From Bacteroidales bacterium UBA6346 (GTDB taxonomy: Bacteria; Bacteroidota; Bacteroidia; Bacteroidales; UBA932): a stretch of 6,288 bases of DNA. Positions 1-5,920 of the stretch are shown here, in pieces. Position 1 is the first letter of the stretch. Every line of letters begins with the position of its first letter. Made by a program: the position numbers and the translations under genes. Below the pieces are notes generated by a model, which ran no database searches, was not told the DNA's origin, and was given only the letters and a program-made list of their open reading frames with translations. The stretch spans positions 1-6,288 of the forward strand of contig DJSA01000048.1 of assembly GCA_002438905.1 (NCBI GenBank), given 5' to 3'.

Positions 1-1199
1 TTCCTCAAGGCGGCATTGAAACGGATCACGAAAGATGCTCCGGACGGGTTGTTGCCATTGTAGCCGGCAAGCAGCGAGTCCAGAAATCCCGTGCGCACTT
101 CCTTGTTCGGATAGCCGAGGGTGTAGCTGTCGAGGCTGCGGTCATAGTCCTTGATGGTCAGATAGCCGGTCTGATAGAGAAGAGGTATCGGATTGTCCGT
201 GAGTTCCGGAGACACATTGAACTCATTGACAGAAACATACTCCATCCTGTCAAGTTCACGCTCGTCAAGGGGCTTGCGCTCAAGTCTCTCTATCAGATAA
301 GTCGGAGTGGCCGTCTCAAACCAATAATTTCCGAAACGCTTGTCGGAAAATGCGTTGAGCAGGCTGAAAGGATTGTATATATCTTCAGAACCGGCGCAGA
401 AATGGTAGCCGTCGTAGTTTTCCTTCAGAAGTTCCAGCGCTCTTTCCCCGCTCACTCCCTCCGCTTCCGCGAGAGCCTCTATCTGTTCGGGAAAATCGCG
501 TTCAAGCTCCGACTGGGAGATTCCGCAGACCGCGGAAAAATCCGGGAGCATGGATATGTTCTTGAGATTATTAAGCTCGCTGAATATACTCAGTTGCGCG
601 AATTTGTTTATGCCGGTTATGAAAACGAAACGCAGATAGGGGTCGAGACTCTTTATCGGGCTGTAGAAATTCCTCATTATCTGACGCATGGGCACTAACC
701 GCTCCCTGTCGTTCATCACATCAAGAAGCGGAGCGTCATACTCGTCTATGATGATGACCGCCTTTTCCCCCGTCTGCTCGACGGAACGCCTTACAAGACC
801 TGCAAGGCGCTGATTTATGTTCTTTTCCAATTCTCCGCGGCCAAAAACCAGCTCATAAGCATGAAGTTTCTCATTAAGCTCCTCAAGCAGCTGCTCCTCA
901 TTCATGTGCTTTGCCGTTGACATATCGAAATGAAACACAGGATGCTTCACCCATTCAGTCTCAAGCCTGCCGGCCTCCAAACCGTCAAAAAGTTCCTTTT
1001 CCCCGGCAAAATAAGAATGAAAAGTCGATGACAGCAGCGACTTTCCGAAACGGCGCGGACGACTGAGGAATACATATTTGAATTTATCTGCTATCTGATA
1101 GACAAGACCGGTCTTGTCCACATAAATATAATTTCCGGACACGATGTCCTCAAAAGTCTGCACTCCGATAGGAAGTTCTTTCATACCCATAACCGTCAT
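1..1199 (-). CDS. AAA-ATPase-like / PD-(D/E)XK nuclease family protein (3' end off the window)
   Basis: Reading from an ATG at 1199, 399 codons stay open to the left edge, so the C-terminus is missing. Visible motifs fit the AAA-ATPase-like family (Pfam PF09820): VDKT at residues 27–30; a Walker A-like RPRRFGKS at 47–54, which lacks the usual first glycine as is normal for this family; Walker B VIIIDEYD at 148–155; ITGINKF at 194–200; YDGYHF at 262–267; YNPFSLL at 275–281; YWFETATPTYL at 292–302; LLYQTGYLTI at 340–349; and LGYPNKEVR at 361–369. Family members usually continue for about 120 residues into a PD-(D/E)XK nuclease domain (PF08011), which would lie off the window. Alternative in-frame ATGs are at 1190 and 1184; the latter (MKELPIG) resembles many family starts. 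The biochemical role of the family is poorly known. It is multi-copy in Bacteroidales, and ATP binding with DNA cleavage is inferred only from domain type. Nothing looks broken in the visible part. Confidence 0.9.
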   Translation of the reverse strand, partial: MTVMGMKELPIGVQTFEDIVSGNYIYVDKTGLVYQIADKFKYVFLSRPRRFGKSLLSSTFHSYFAGEKELFDGLEAGRLETEWVKHPVFHFDMSTAKHMNEEQLLEELNEKLHAYELVFGRGELEKNINQRLAGLVRRSVEQTGEKAVIIIDEYDAPLLDVMNDRERLVPMRQIMRNFYSPIKSLDPYLRFVFITGINKFAQLSIFSELNNLKNISMLPDFSAVCGISQSELERDFPEQIEALAEAEGVSGERALELLKENYDGYHFCAGSEDIYNPFSLLNAFSDKRFGNYWFETATPTYLIERLERKPLDERELDRMEYVSVNEFNVSPELTDNPIPLLYQTGYLTIKDYDRSLDSYTLGYPNKEVRTGFLDSLLAGYNGNNPSGASFVIRFNAALR

Positions 1200-1214
1200 T
1201 TTTTAGTCCGACGA

Positions 1215-1222
1215 CAAAGATA
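1215..1222 (-). promoter_or_regulatory. Bacteroides-type -7 box upstream of the AAA-ATPase-like gene
   Basis: The minus strand reads TATCTTTG, a full match to the Bacteroides -7 consensus TAnnTTTG, 15 nt before the ATG at 1199. No TTTG-like -33 box sits 19–21 nt upstream, so the match is one-sided. A start site about 5–7 nt downstream would leave only about 10 nt before the ATG at 1199, or about 25 nt before the ATG at 1184. This slightly favours the later start. Confidence 0.45.
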
Positions 1223-1259
1223 GCAATTTATCGGGAAAGCACGTACCCGCCACAATAAT

Positions 1260-1289
1260 GCCGCCACAGGTCCTGCGACCCGCGGCGGC
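1260..1289 (-). terminator. GC-rich stem-loop between the GLUG fragment and the AAA-ATPase-like gene
   Basis: An outer stem GCCGCC/GGCGGC (1260–1265 with 1284–1289) encloses an inner stem GGTC/GACC (1269–1272 with 1277–1280) around a CTGC loop, separated by a 3×3 internal loop. It lies 26 nt past the stop of the GLUG frame and before the -7 box of the next gene, the right place for a transcript end. There is no strong T-run after it on the minus strand, so it could be a rho-assisted end or only a structured spacer. A smaller CATTCT/AGAATG hairpin lies between it and the GLUG stop. Confidence 0.35.
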
Positions 1290-1315
1290 TGAAATCATTC
1301 TCAAGAATGGTCTGT

Positions 1316-2095
1316 TTACTTCAAGTACGGTTCAGAGCCGGATAGAACCCAGACATCGGTGCTCCAGCCGAGGGAGCGTGCCGTTTCCGAGGCTGAAGGC
1401 CCAGCACCAGTCGCTGATGAGGACTGAGCGGCAATGCCATGGTATGGGTATATGAAGGTGTGTCCATCTGAACCCGTTACCTGTAACGGCATTGTGTCGT
1501 CGGCATTTTGCTGGTCATATACATCGCTGCAATAATTGGCGGTCAGAGTTGTCGTTGGATTTCTGTAGCAGTTCCTAAGAGTATTCCTCGTTCCTGTGAA
1601 ACCGACGATTATACCTGAGCTGGCACCGTCTTCATTCTCGCGCGTTGCCGTGATGTTGCCAAACCATGCAATGCAGGATTCAATGGTGTTGTTATAGTTC
1701 ATGCCATCTGCCGTCCAAATATTTCCGGCAGCTCTGCCGACAACACCACCGACATTGTCCGAGCATTTTATCGTGGACGAAGACTCACACCGGCTTACCT
1801 TCAATGTGCTCTCATTGCTGCCAACGATTCCGCCGACACGTTCTCCGGCACTCTTGACCGCTGCATAGACATCACAGTCCGTAATCTGCGCCCCTGCCTT
1901 GACTTCATAACCAACAATTCCACCGGTGTAAGTATTAGAGGTGCCTTCAGTGATCTCAACAGAGCCTCTGACGACACAACCGAAGATTATATTTGTGGCC
2001 TTCTCACCATCTGTTCTTCCAGCCACGCCACCGGCACCGTCACGATAGATTCCGAAGGCGTCTCGACCTTCACTCCCTCCGCCAACGGCCTCCAC
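1316..2095 (-). pseudogene. GLUG-motif surface protein, 5'-truncated remnant
   Basis: The frame encodes GLUG-type repeats (Pfam PF07581): GGVAGRTDG, GGIVGYEV, GGIVGSNES and GGVVGRAAG, each followed by a beta-strand ending in a Cys such as ITDC or VSRC. It closes with a segment typical of Bacteroidales GLUG proteins (SLGWSTDVWVLSG…PYLK) and a TAA at 1316–1318. Such proteins are usually secreted or surface-anchored, have a signal peptide or lipobox and are much longer. Here the frame has no ATG near its 5' end. The coordinates given begin at a GTG, but the frame stays open upstream to a TGA at 2258–2260. Coding-like codons seem to continue to about 2165, then AT-rich hairpin sequence takes over. 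No signal peptide, promoter or start is visible, so I call it the C-terminal remnant of a larger gene. It could instead be a silent cassette for recombination, for which the window gives no direct support. Confidence 0.6.
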
Positions 2096-2185
2096 ACCCT
2101 TCTCTCCGTTGCTCCTGAAGCACGCCAGGGTCTCCTCGACCGTCTTGTTGAACTGACGATGAAATAAGTTGATATCTAAATGAAT

Positions 2186-2221
2186 AAGGGACAGTCTTAT
2201 GATTCTATAAAACTGTCCCTT
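2186..2221. terminator. Strong stem-loop 5' of the GLUG fragment
   Basis: AAGGGACAGT (2186–2195) pairs perfectly with ACTGTCCCTT (2212–2221). After one C/A mismatch the stem continues as TTAT/ATAA (2197–2200 with 2207–2210) around a 6-nt loop. It may act as a second, back-up terminator for the envelope operon read from the right. Neither flank has a long T-run. The GLUG reading frame runs through it without a stop, but its composition suggests it is not coding. Confidence 0.4.
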
Positions 2222-2262
2222 GTCGTTGAAGGTAAAATCGCAGCAACCTGATGGTTGTCAAT

Positions 2263-2304
2263 TATAAGACAGGGCGAGACCGAAAGATCCCGCCCTGTCT
2301 TATA
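2263..2304 (-). terminator. Probable terminator of the lipoprotein–barrel operon
   Basis: A perfect 14-bp inverted repeat, TATAAGACAGGGCG at 2263–2276 and its complement at 2291–2304, encloses a 14-nt loop. It begins 19 nt past the stop codon of the outer-membrane protein gene. On the transcribed strand the 3' flank is only weakly T-rich (AATTG), so the call rests on stem strength and position. A further small CAACC/GGTTG hairpin follows at 2244–2257. Confidence 0.65.
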
Positions 2305-2323
2305 GTAGTGGCTGCTGCCGTTG

Positions 2324-3091
2324 TCAGAACTTGAATCCCAGTTTGATGGTCGGTGAAGCGAAGCCGCAGAAGTCGTGGCAATCAGCGCTATAGGCCGCGA
2401 GCCCTGCCTGCGGGCGGATCGTCGTCACGTTGTATCCATACTGGAATGGGTTGAACTCGATGCCGACGAACATCCCTGGGAGGAAGTAGTAGTCAGCGCC
2501 TGCGTTGAGCATGCCCTTGATGGTGTAGCGTTCTCCGATGGACTTGCCGAGAGACTCGACTTCATCGTAGAAGATCTGGTTGAGCCCGTGGGCAAACCCT
2601 GCGTGGATGCCGATGTGGAACCTGAGGTTCTTGAGTGACGGGTGGCCGAAATGCCGGTCAGCACCGAGCAGTACGCTGTATCTGAGGGTTGAGGCCTCTC
2701 CTACTGCCCTGTAGGCTGGGATAGACCCGTCTCCAGGCTCAGAATTTTCATCGAAAGTTCCCGGCCTTTCGCTGTAGCCCGGATTGTAGCTGTAGCCAAT
2801 TCCGGCTCCGAAGCGCAGTGCCCAGTTGTCGGTGAAGAACCAACTGCCCTCCAGCCCCACATTGAGCCTGCTGTCAAGCCAACTTGAGGATGACGCGCCG
2901 AGTTCGTATCTGGATGCCCCAGTGTCGGTCTCAGCGTTCTTTCCCACGAAGCTGTCGTAGCCCACTGTCGCGCTGACAAGGACGTCTCCCTTGGCAGGGC
3001 CGAAGTCCGCCTGGCTGCAATGGTGCTCTTGTGCTATGGCTGCTAGACTCAACGCGAGAATACAGATTGTTGCTGTAAGTCTTTTGAACAT
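2324..3091 (-). CDS. Outer-membrane beta-barrel protein
   Basis: The ATG at 3091 gives 255 residues starting MFKRLTATI. The frame is open two codons further to a GTG, but ATG fits the phylum. Residues 1–21 form a Sec signal peptide (basic start, hydrophobic run ILALSLAAIA, likely cut near AIAQ). The mature part has alternating amphipathic strands rich in Gly and aromatics, for example SATVGYDSF, LNVGLEGSWFF, LRFGAGIGYSY, LRYSVLLGA, LRFHIGIHAGFA, MLNAGADYYF and FVGIEFNPFQYGY. It ends in KLGFKF with a terminal Phe, the classic barrel-assembly signature. The size suggests 8–10 strands. Three Cys remain after cleavage: C25 near the N-terminus and C238/C242 in the last loop before the final strand, which could form a disulfide. 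The start lies 18 nt after the stop of the coiled-coil lipoprotein gene, so the two are almost surely co-transcribed. Neither the exact family nor a ligand can be read from sequence alone. A pore, an anchor for the neighbouring lipoprotein, or an adhesin are all possible. Confidence 0.85.
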   Translation of the reverse strand: MFKRLTATICILALSLAAIAQEHHCSQADFGPAKGDVLVSATVGYDSFVGKNAETDTGASRYELGASSSSWLDSRLNVGLEGSWFFTDNWALRFGAGIGYSYNPGYSERPGTFDENSEPGDGSIPAYRAVGEASTLRYSVLLGADRHFGHPSLKNLRFHIGIHAGFAHGLNQIFYDEVESLGKSIGERYTIKGMLNAGADYYFLPGMFVGIEFNPFQYGYNVTTIRPQAGLAAYSADCHDFCGFASPTIKLGFKF

Positions 3092-3109
3092 AATCACATA
3101 ATTAAAATG

Positions 3110-5077
3110 CTACTCAGCGGTGAGGGCTGCGTCAAGGGCTGCCTTTGCTTTGTCGGCCAGAGTTTCGAGCACCTTGATCTGAGCCTCGATGTCAGCGATT
3201 CGCTTCTCTATGAGTTTTATGCTCTCTTCTTGGCTACTAGCGTTGTCTTTGGCATCCTTAATGTCCTGAGTGTATCTTGCGATTTCGGCCTGAGCGTCAG
3301 CGATTGCCTGCTCGTAGTCATCGACGTCGGCATTGTTAAGGAGTGTATATAGAGCATCTCTTTCTTCCTTGAGGACCTGAAGGTCTTCTTGTGCCTTGTC
3401 ATATGCTTCCTGGGCCTTGTCACGCGCTTCAGCGAGGGAAAGTATCTCCTCGACGAATTTTTTCTGCTCAGCCAAGGCAGTTTCTAAGGTTTTGTCGAAG
3501 TTGTCGAGGGTCTGCTGCGCCTTTGCGATTTTGTCGGTGTAGTCAGCGATTTCTTCCTTGACGGAGGTCACTTGTCGCTCATACAATACTTTATTATCCT
3601 GGGCGGACTCATAATCGCTCACGGAATCCGTGTAGGCGTCAGCAGCCACATTGTAATTGTTCTGAGCTTTGTAAAGTTCGTTCTCTGCGTCGTTTCTAGC
3701 TGTAGCTGCCTTGCTTAGGGTCTTTTGGGCGTTAGCGGTTGCTTCTTTGGCTTTGTTGAGGGCATTGAGGAGTTCAACTTGCTTGGCTGGGTCTTTTTCG
3801 TTATCGTAGGCCTGCTGTGCCTCATTCTCTTTCTCTACAGCGTCATTGTAGATAGTCCGTGCTGCTTCCCAAGCCTCACACTCCTTCTTGTATTTGGTTT
3901 CTGCAGTGCTGAGGGCCTGCGTAGCTTCGTCTTTGGCTTTTTGTGCCGTTTCCATTGCTGTCTTCTTGGCAGCGAGGTTTTTCACGGTTTCTTCGAGAAA
4001 TCTTTGGTAAAATGCGTAACTAGCATATAGAGAATTGGCGCTCTCTGGATCCCCCTCCTTGCCAAGACGTGTCTTGTAGTCCCTGATGTCTTTTTCAAGC
4101 TCATTCTTGGCGTTTTCGAGATTGGCACTATTGACTTTCGGAACCAAGAAGATAAAAGGAACGCTCCAACCATTGATGTATGTGAGCACTGGTTCGTCGC
4201 CTAGGTCTATGTTGAGGACAGTGCTGAAATCATCATGGAGTTCTTCCAAAATCGGGGCGTATACTGAGATGCCGTCAACAACGCCTGCAGTATAATATAC
4301 AACGTCAGCTTCGTTGAACTTGGTGTTGAGGCTCTCTTCGCTTTCATTGTAGGCCTTTTCTTCGTTTTCTGCAATTTTGTCTTCGAGGGCGCTGATTTCC
4401 TCCGACTTAGCATCGAACTTTGGTTGGATGGTCGCTTTATCAGCCCGGTGCTCTTTGTGGGCATTTAGGATCTCGATGTAGGCTTTCCTGCCAGCGATGA
4501 GCCTATTGTACTGAACCTCGGTCTGCGCTGCCAAAGCTTGGCTTGAAACCAACCCGCTCTCCGCCTTTAGCTTGTTTGTCTGCTCGTTGAGGAGAAGTCC
4601 CCTTTCGTTGGAGAGATCTGTAATGAGGGACCGATAATTAGAAAAGAGCTTTTGGATGCGTGCATCGGCTAGGTCGGCTATCTCCTGCTCGGTCTTCTTG
4701 AGGCTGAGCCTATATCCAGCGATCTCCAACTCGGCTTGCGCTTTGATTCTCTCGATCTCGATCGCGAATTTTTCCTGTTCCTGCTTCATCTGCGCGCGAA
4801 TGGCTTCGGCTTCGGCACCGGTCTTGTCAGCGAGAGCCTGTTGGTACGCCGCCATGGCCTTTTCGTACTCAGCTTGGGCTGCCTTGAGGGCCGCTTCGGC
4901 GTTGGCCGTGGTCTTGGCCGCCTCGGCCTGGGCCTTGTTGAGTTCGGCGATGCTCTGCAACTGAGCTGCTTTGGCCTGCCTAACTTCGGTCACCGATGAT
5001 GACTCCACATCGTTTACGCAAGAAACTGCGCCGAGCGCGACAGCGCCGGCTGCTAGATAGCATAGAATTTTTTTCAT
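3110..5077 (-). CDS. Long alanine-rich coiled-coil lipoprotein
   Basis: It has 655 residues from the ATG at 5077. Residues 1–20 are a lipoprotein signal (MKKILCYL…GAVSC); the lipobox AVSC is slightly off consensus at -3, with lipidation expected on C20. The following VNDVE is acidic and weakly resembles Bacteroidota lipoprotein export signals, so surface display is possible but unproven. Residues about 28–250 and 317–653 are dense heptad-type helix rich in Ala, Glu, Lys and Gln. Between them, about 254–316, is a break with strand-like hydrophobic sequence (VVYYTAGVVDGISVYAP, GWSVPFIFLVPKV). At 0.15 nm per residue the two helical arms could reach roughly 33 and 50 nm if fully extended, enough to span the periplasm or form a stalk. 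The only Cys after C20 is C400. The gene has its own promoter and structured leader, and the barrel gene follows at 18 nt. I do not recognise a named family. Similar Ala-rich lipoproteins occur as uncharacterised proteins in Bacteroidales, as far as I recall. Confidence 0.85.
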   Translation of the reverse strand: MKKILCYLAAGAVALGAVSCVNDVESSSVTEVRQAKAAQLQSIAELNKAQAEAAKTTANAEAALKAAQAEYEKAMAAYQQALADKTGAEAEAIRAQMKQEQEKFAIEIERIKAQAELEIAGYRLSLKKTEQEIADLADARIQKLFSNYRSLITDLSNERGLLLNEQTNKLKAESGLVSSQALAAQTEVQYNRLIAGRKAYIEILNAHKEHRADKATIQPKFDAKSEEISALEDKIAENEEKAYNESEESLNTKFNEADVVYYTAGVVDGISVYAPILEELHDDFSTVLNIDLGDEPVLTYINGWSVPFIFLVPKVNSANLENAKNELEKDIRDYKTRLGKEGDPESANSLYASYAFYQRFLEETVKNLAAKKTAMETAQKAKDEATQALSTAETKYKKECEAWEAARTIYNDAVEKENEAQQAYDNEKDPAKQVELLNALNKAKEATANAQKTLSKAATARNDAENELYKAQNNYNVAADAYTDSVSDYESAQDNKVLYERQVTSVKEEIADYTDKIAKAQQTLDNFDKTLETALAEQKKFVEEILSLAEARDKAQEAYDKAQEDLQVLKEERDALYTLLNNADVDDYEQAIADAQAEIARYTQDIKDAKDNASSQEESIKLIEKRIADIEAQIKVLETLADKAKAALDAALTAE

Positions 5078-5203
5078 ATAACTTTAGGTTGTTCGTTTCG
5101 CCTGATACCCCGAAGGCGTGTTTGCTAGTCTCGAATGAGGGTATCACGCCGTCCTTGCTTGTCGACGGAGCAAGTTGAGGCCGTCATCCGGTCATCTCTG
5201 ACC
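5078..5203 (-). promoter_or_regulatory. Structured 5' leader of the lipoprotein operon
   Basis: From the predicted start site near 5200 to the ATG the leader is about 120 nt. In RNA order it holds: a GGUCA/UGACC hairpin with a GAGA tetraloop (5190–5203) at or next to the 5' end; a CUUGCU/AGCAAG hairpin (5169–5174 with 5154–5159); and a region 5099–5150 with three alternative pairings: UGAUACCC/GGGUAUCA (5139–5146 with 5103–5110), GGCGUG/CACGCC (5145–5150 with 5115–5120) and CGCCU/AGGCG (5114–5118 with 5099–5103). A 20-codon ORF (ATG at 5187, TAG at 5125–5127) runs through it. The 21 nt before the lipoprotein ATG are AT-rich, without a Shine-Dalgarno, and are not sequestered. I recognise no known riboswitch class. 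Regulatory function is an inference. Confidence 0.45.
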
Positions 5204-5206
5204 CTG

Positions 5207-5237
5207 CAAAGTAAAGAAAAGAAAATGACTATTCAAA
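5207..5237 (-). promoter_or_regulatory. Bacteroides-type promoter for the lipoprotein–barrel operon
   Basis: The minus strand has TTTG at 5237–5234 (-33 box), a 19-nt spacer, then TTACTTTG at 5214–5207, matching the -7 consensus TAnnTTTG at all but one fixed position. Both boxes and the spacing agree with the housekeeping promoter described for Bacteroides. Transcription should begin about 5–7 nt further on, near 5200, about 120 nt before the ATG. No other good promoter is seen between the rplQ terminator and the gene. Confidence 0.7.
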
Positions 5238-5246
5238 ATTTAATTT

Positions 5247-5266
5247 CCCCTCCCCCCCCAAAAAAA
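5247..5266 (-). repeat. Homopolymer block T7–G8–A–G4 upstream of the promoter
   Basis: On the minus strand seven T (5266–5260) are followed by eight G (5259–5252), one A, then four G (5250–5247). The block ends 9 nt before the -33 TTTG. Such runs are prone to slipped-strand length change. It is by far the longest G/C homopolymer in the window and sits where a length change could alter activator or polymerase contacts. Confidence 0.9.
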
Positions 5267-5359
5267 TGACCTATTTTTATCGTAAACGTAAAGAAAGTTC
5301 ACCGCCGCAGATATAGAACAAAATTTTATCCGTTCAACGAACAATTCAACTGAATACAT

Positions 5360-5399
5360 AAAAAACATTTCCCCGAAGTCCGTAAGGATTTCGGGGAAA
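5360..5399 (-). terminator. Rho-independent terminator of rpoA–rplQ
   Basis: TTTCCCCGAA (5368–5377) pairs with TTCGGGGAAA (5390–5399). The helix continues past one opposed pair (G5378/T5389 on the + strand; A·C in the RNA) as a 3-bp TCC/GGA helix capped by a 4-nt loop. On the transcribed strand the stem is followed by TG and six T. It starts 23 nt after the rplQ stop, an ideal placement, and separates the ribosomal operon from the envelope operon. Confidence 0.9.
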
Positions 5400-5422
5400 C
5401 ATTGTCTATCAAAGAGTTCGGA

Positions 5423-5917
5423 CTATGCCTCAGCTGCAGGTGCTTCGGTTGCAGGAAGTTCAGCTGCCGGTGCGGCCTCAGTTGCCTCTGCCTTCTTCGT
5501 GCGGCTACGGCGGGTGGTCTTCCTGGCCTCTTTAGGAGTTGAAGAGAGAAGAGCTGCCTCGTTGAAGTCAACGAGCTCGATGATTGCGAGGTCAGCACCG
5601 TCACCCTGACGGAAACCGGTCTTGAGAACCCGCGTGTATCCGCCCGGACGCTCAGAAATCTTTGGGGCTACGGTGCGGAAGAGCTCCGTAACGGCCTCCT
5701 TGTTCTTGAGATAGCTGAAAACGAGGCGGCGTGAAGCGGTCGTGTCGTCCTTTGACTTTGTGATGAGCGGTTCAACGTACATCTGCAAAGCCTTTGCCTT
5801 GGCTACAGTGGTCTGAATCCTCTTGTGGAGGATGAGAGAGGTGGCCATATTCGCGAGGAGAGCCTTGCGGTGACCGCTCTTGCGACCAAGGTGGTTGAAA
5901 GCCTTATTGTGTCTCAT
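5423..5917 (-). CDS. rplQ: Large ribosomal subunit protein bL17
   Basis: It has 164 residues from the ATG at 5917. Residues 1–about 120 carry the L17 signature: MRHNKAFNHLGRKSGHRKAL, the NMATSLILH–RIQTT–AKAKALQ stretch, and RPGGYTRVLKTGFRQGDGA–ADLAIIELV near the end. L17 binds 23S rRNA near the exit-tunnel side of the 50S subunit. Compared with the 127-residue E. coli protein there is an extra tail: a basic patch (KEARKTTRRSRTKK) followed by an Ala/Glu/Pro/Thr-rich, probably disordered end. Such tails are common in Bacteroidota L17. The gene starts 3 nt after the rpoA stop, so the two are translationally close and co-transcribed, and a strong terminator follows. Confidence 0.97.
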   Translation of the reverse strand: MRHNKAFNHLGRKSGHRKALLANMATSLILHKRIQTTVAKAKALQMYVEPLITKSKDDTTASRRLVFSYLKNKEAVTELFRTVAPKISERPGGYTRVLKTGFRQGDGADLAIIELVDFNEAALLSSTPKEARKTTRRSRTKKAEATEAAPAAELPATEAPAAEA

Positions 5918-5920
5918 ACT

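Noticed and set aside
402..698. Plus-strand 98-codon frame
   Set aside because: It is antisense to the well-conserved ATPase-like gene, whose motifs are continuous across the region.
2425..2979. Alternative minus-strand frames inside the barrel gene
   Set aside because: Ser/Thr-rich frame-shifted readings of a GC-rich gene. Only the main frame has a signal peptide and the barrel C-terminus.
3092..3109. A separate promoter for the barrel gene in the 18-nt gap
   Set aside because: The gap is too short and has no TAnnTTTG box, so co-transcription is the simpler reading.
3725..4030. Plus-strand open frame with a strongly hydrophobic, membrane-protein-like translation
   Set aside because: It is antisense to the coiled-coil lipoprotein. 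Glu/Lys-rich codons read backwards give Phe/Leu/Ser, which mimics membrane segments. No promoter or start context.
4656..4999. Two overlapping plus-strand open frames
   Set aside because: Both are antisense to the Ala-rich N-terminal coiled coil. Low-complexity codons there leave several frames open by composition.
5326..5604. Minus-strand open frame in another register at the end of rplQ
   Set aside because: It overlaps the rplQ tail and the terminator stem in a shifted frame. rplQ is unmistakable and ends at 5423.
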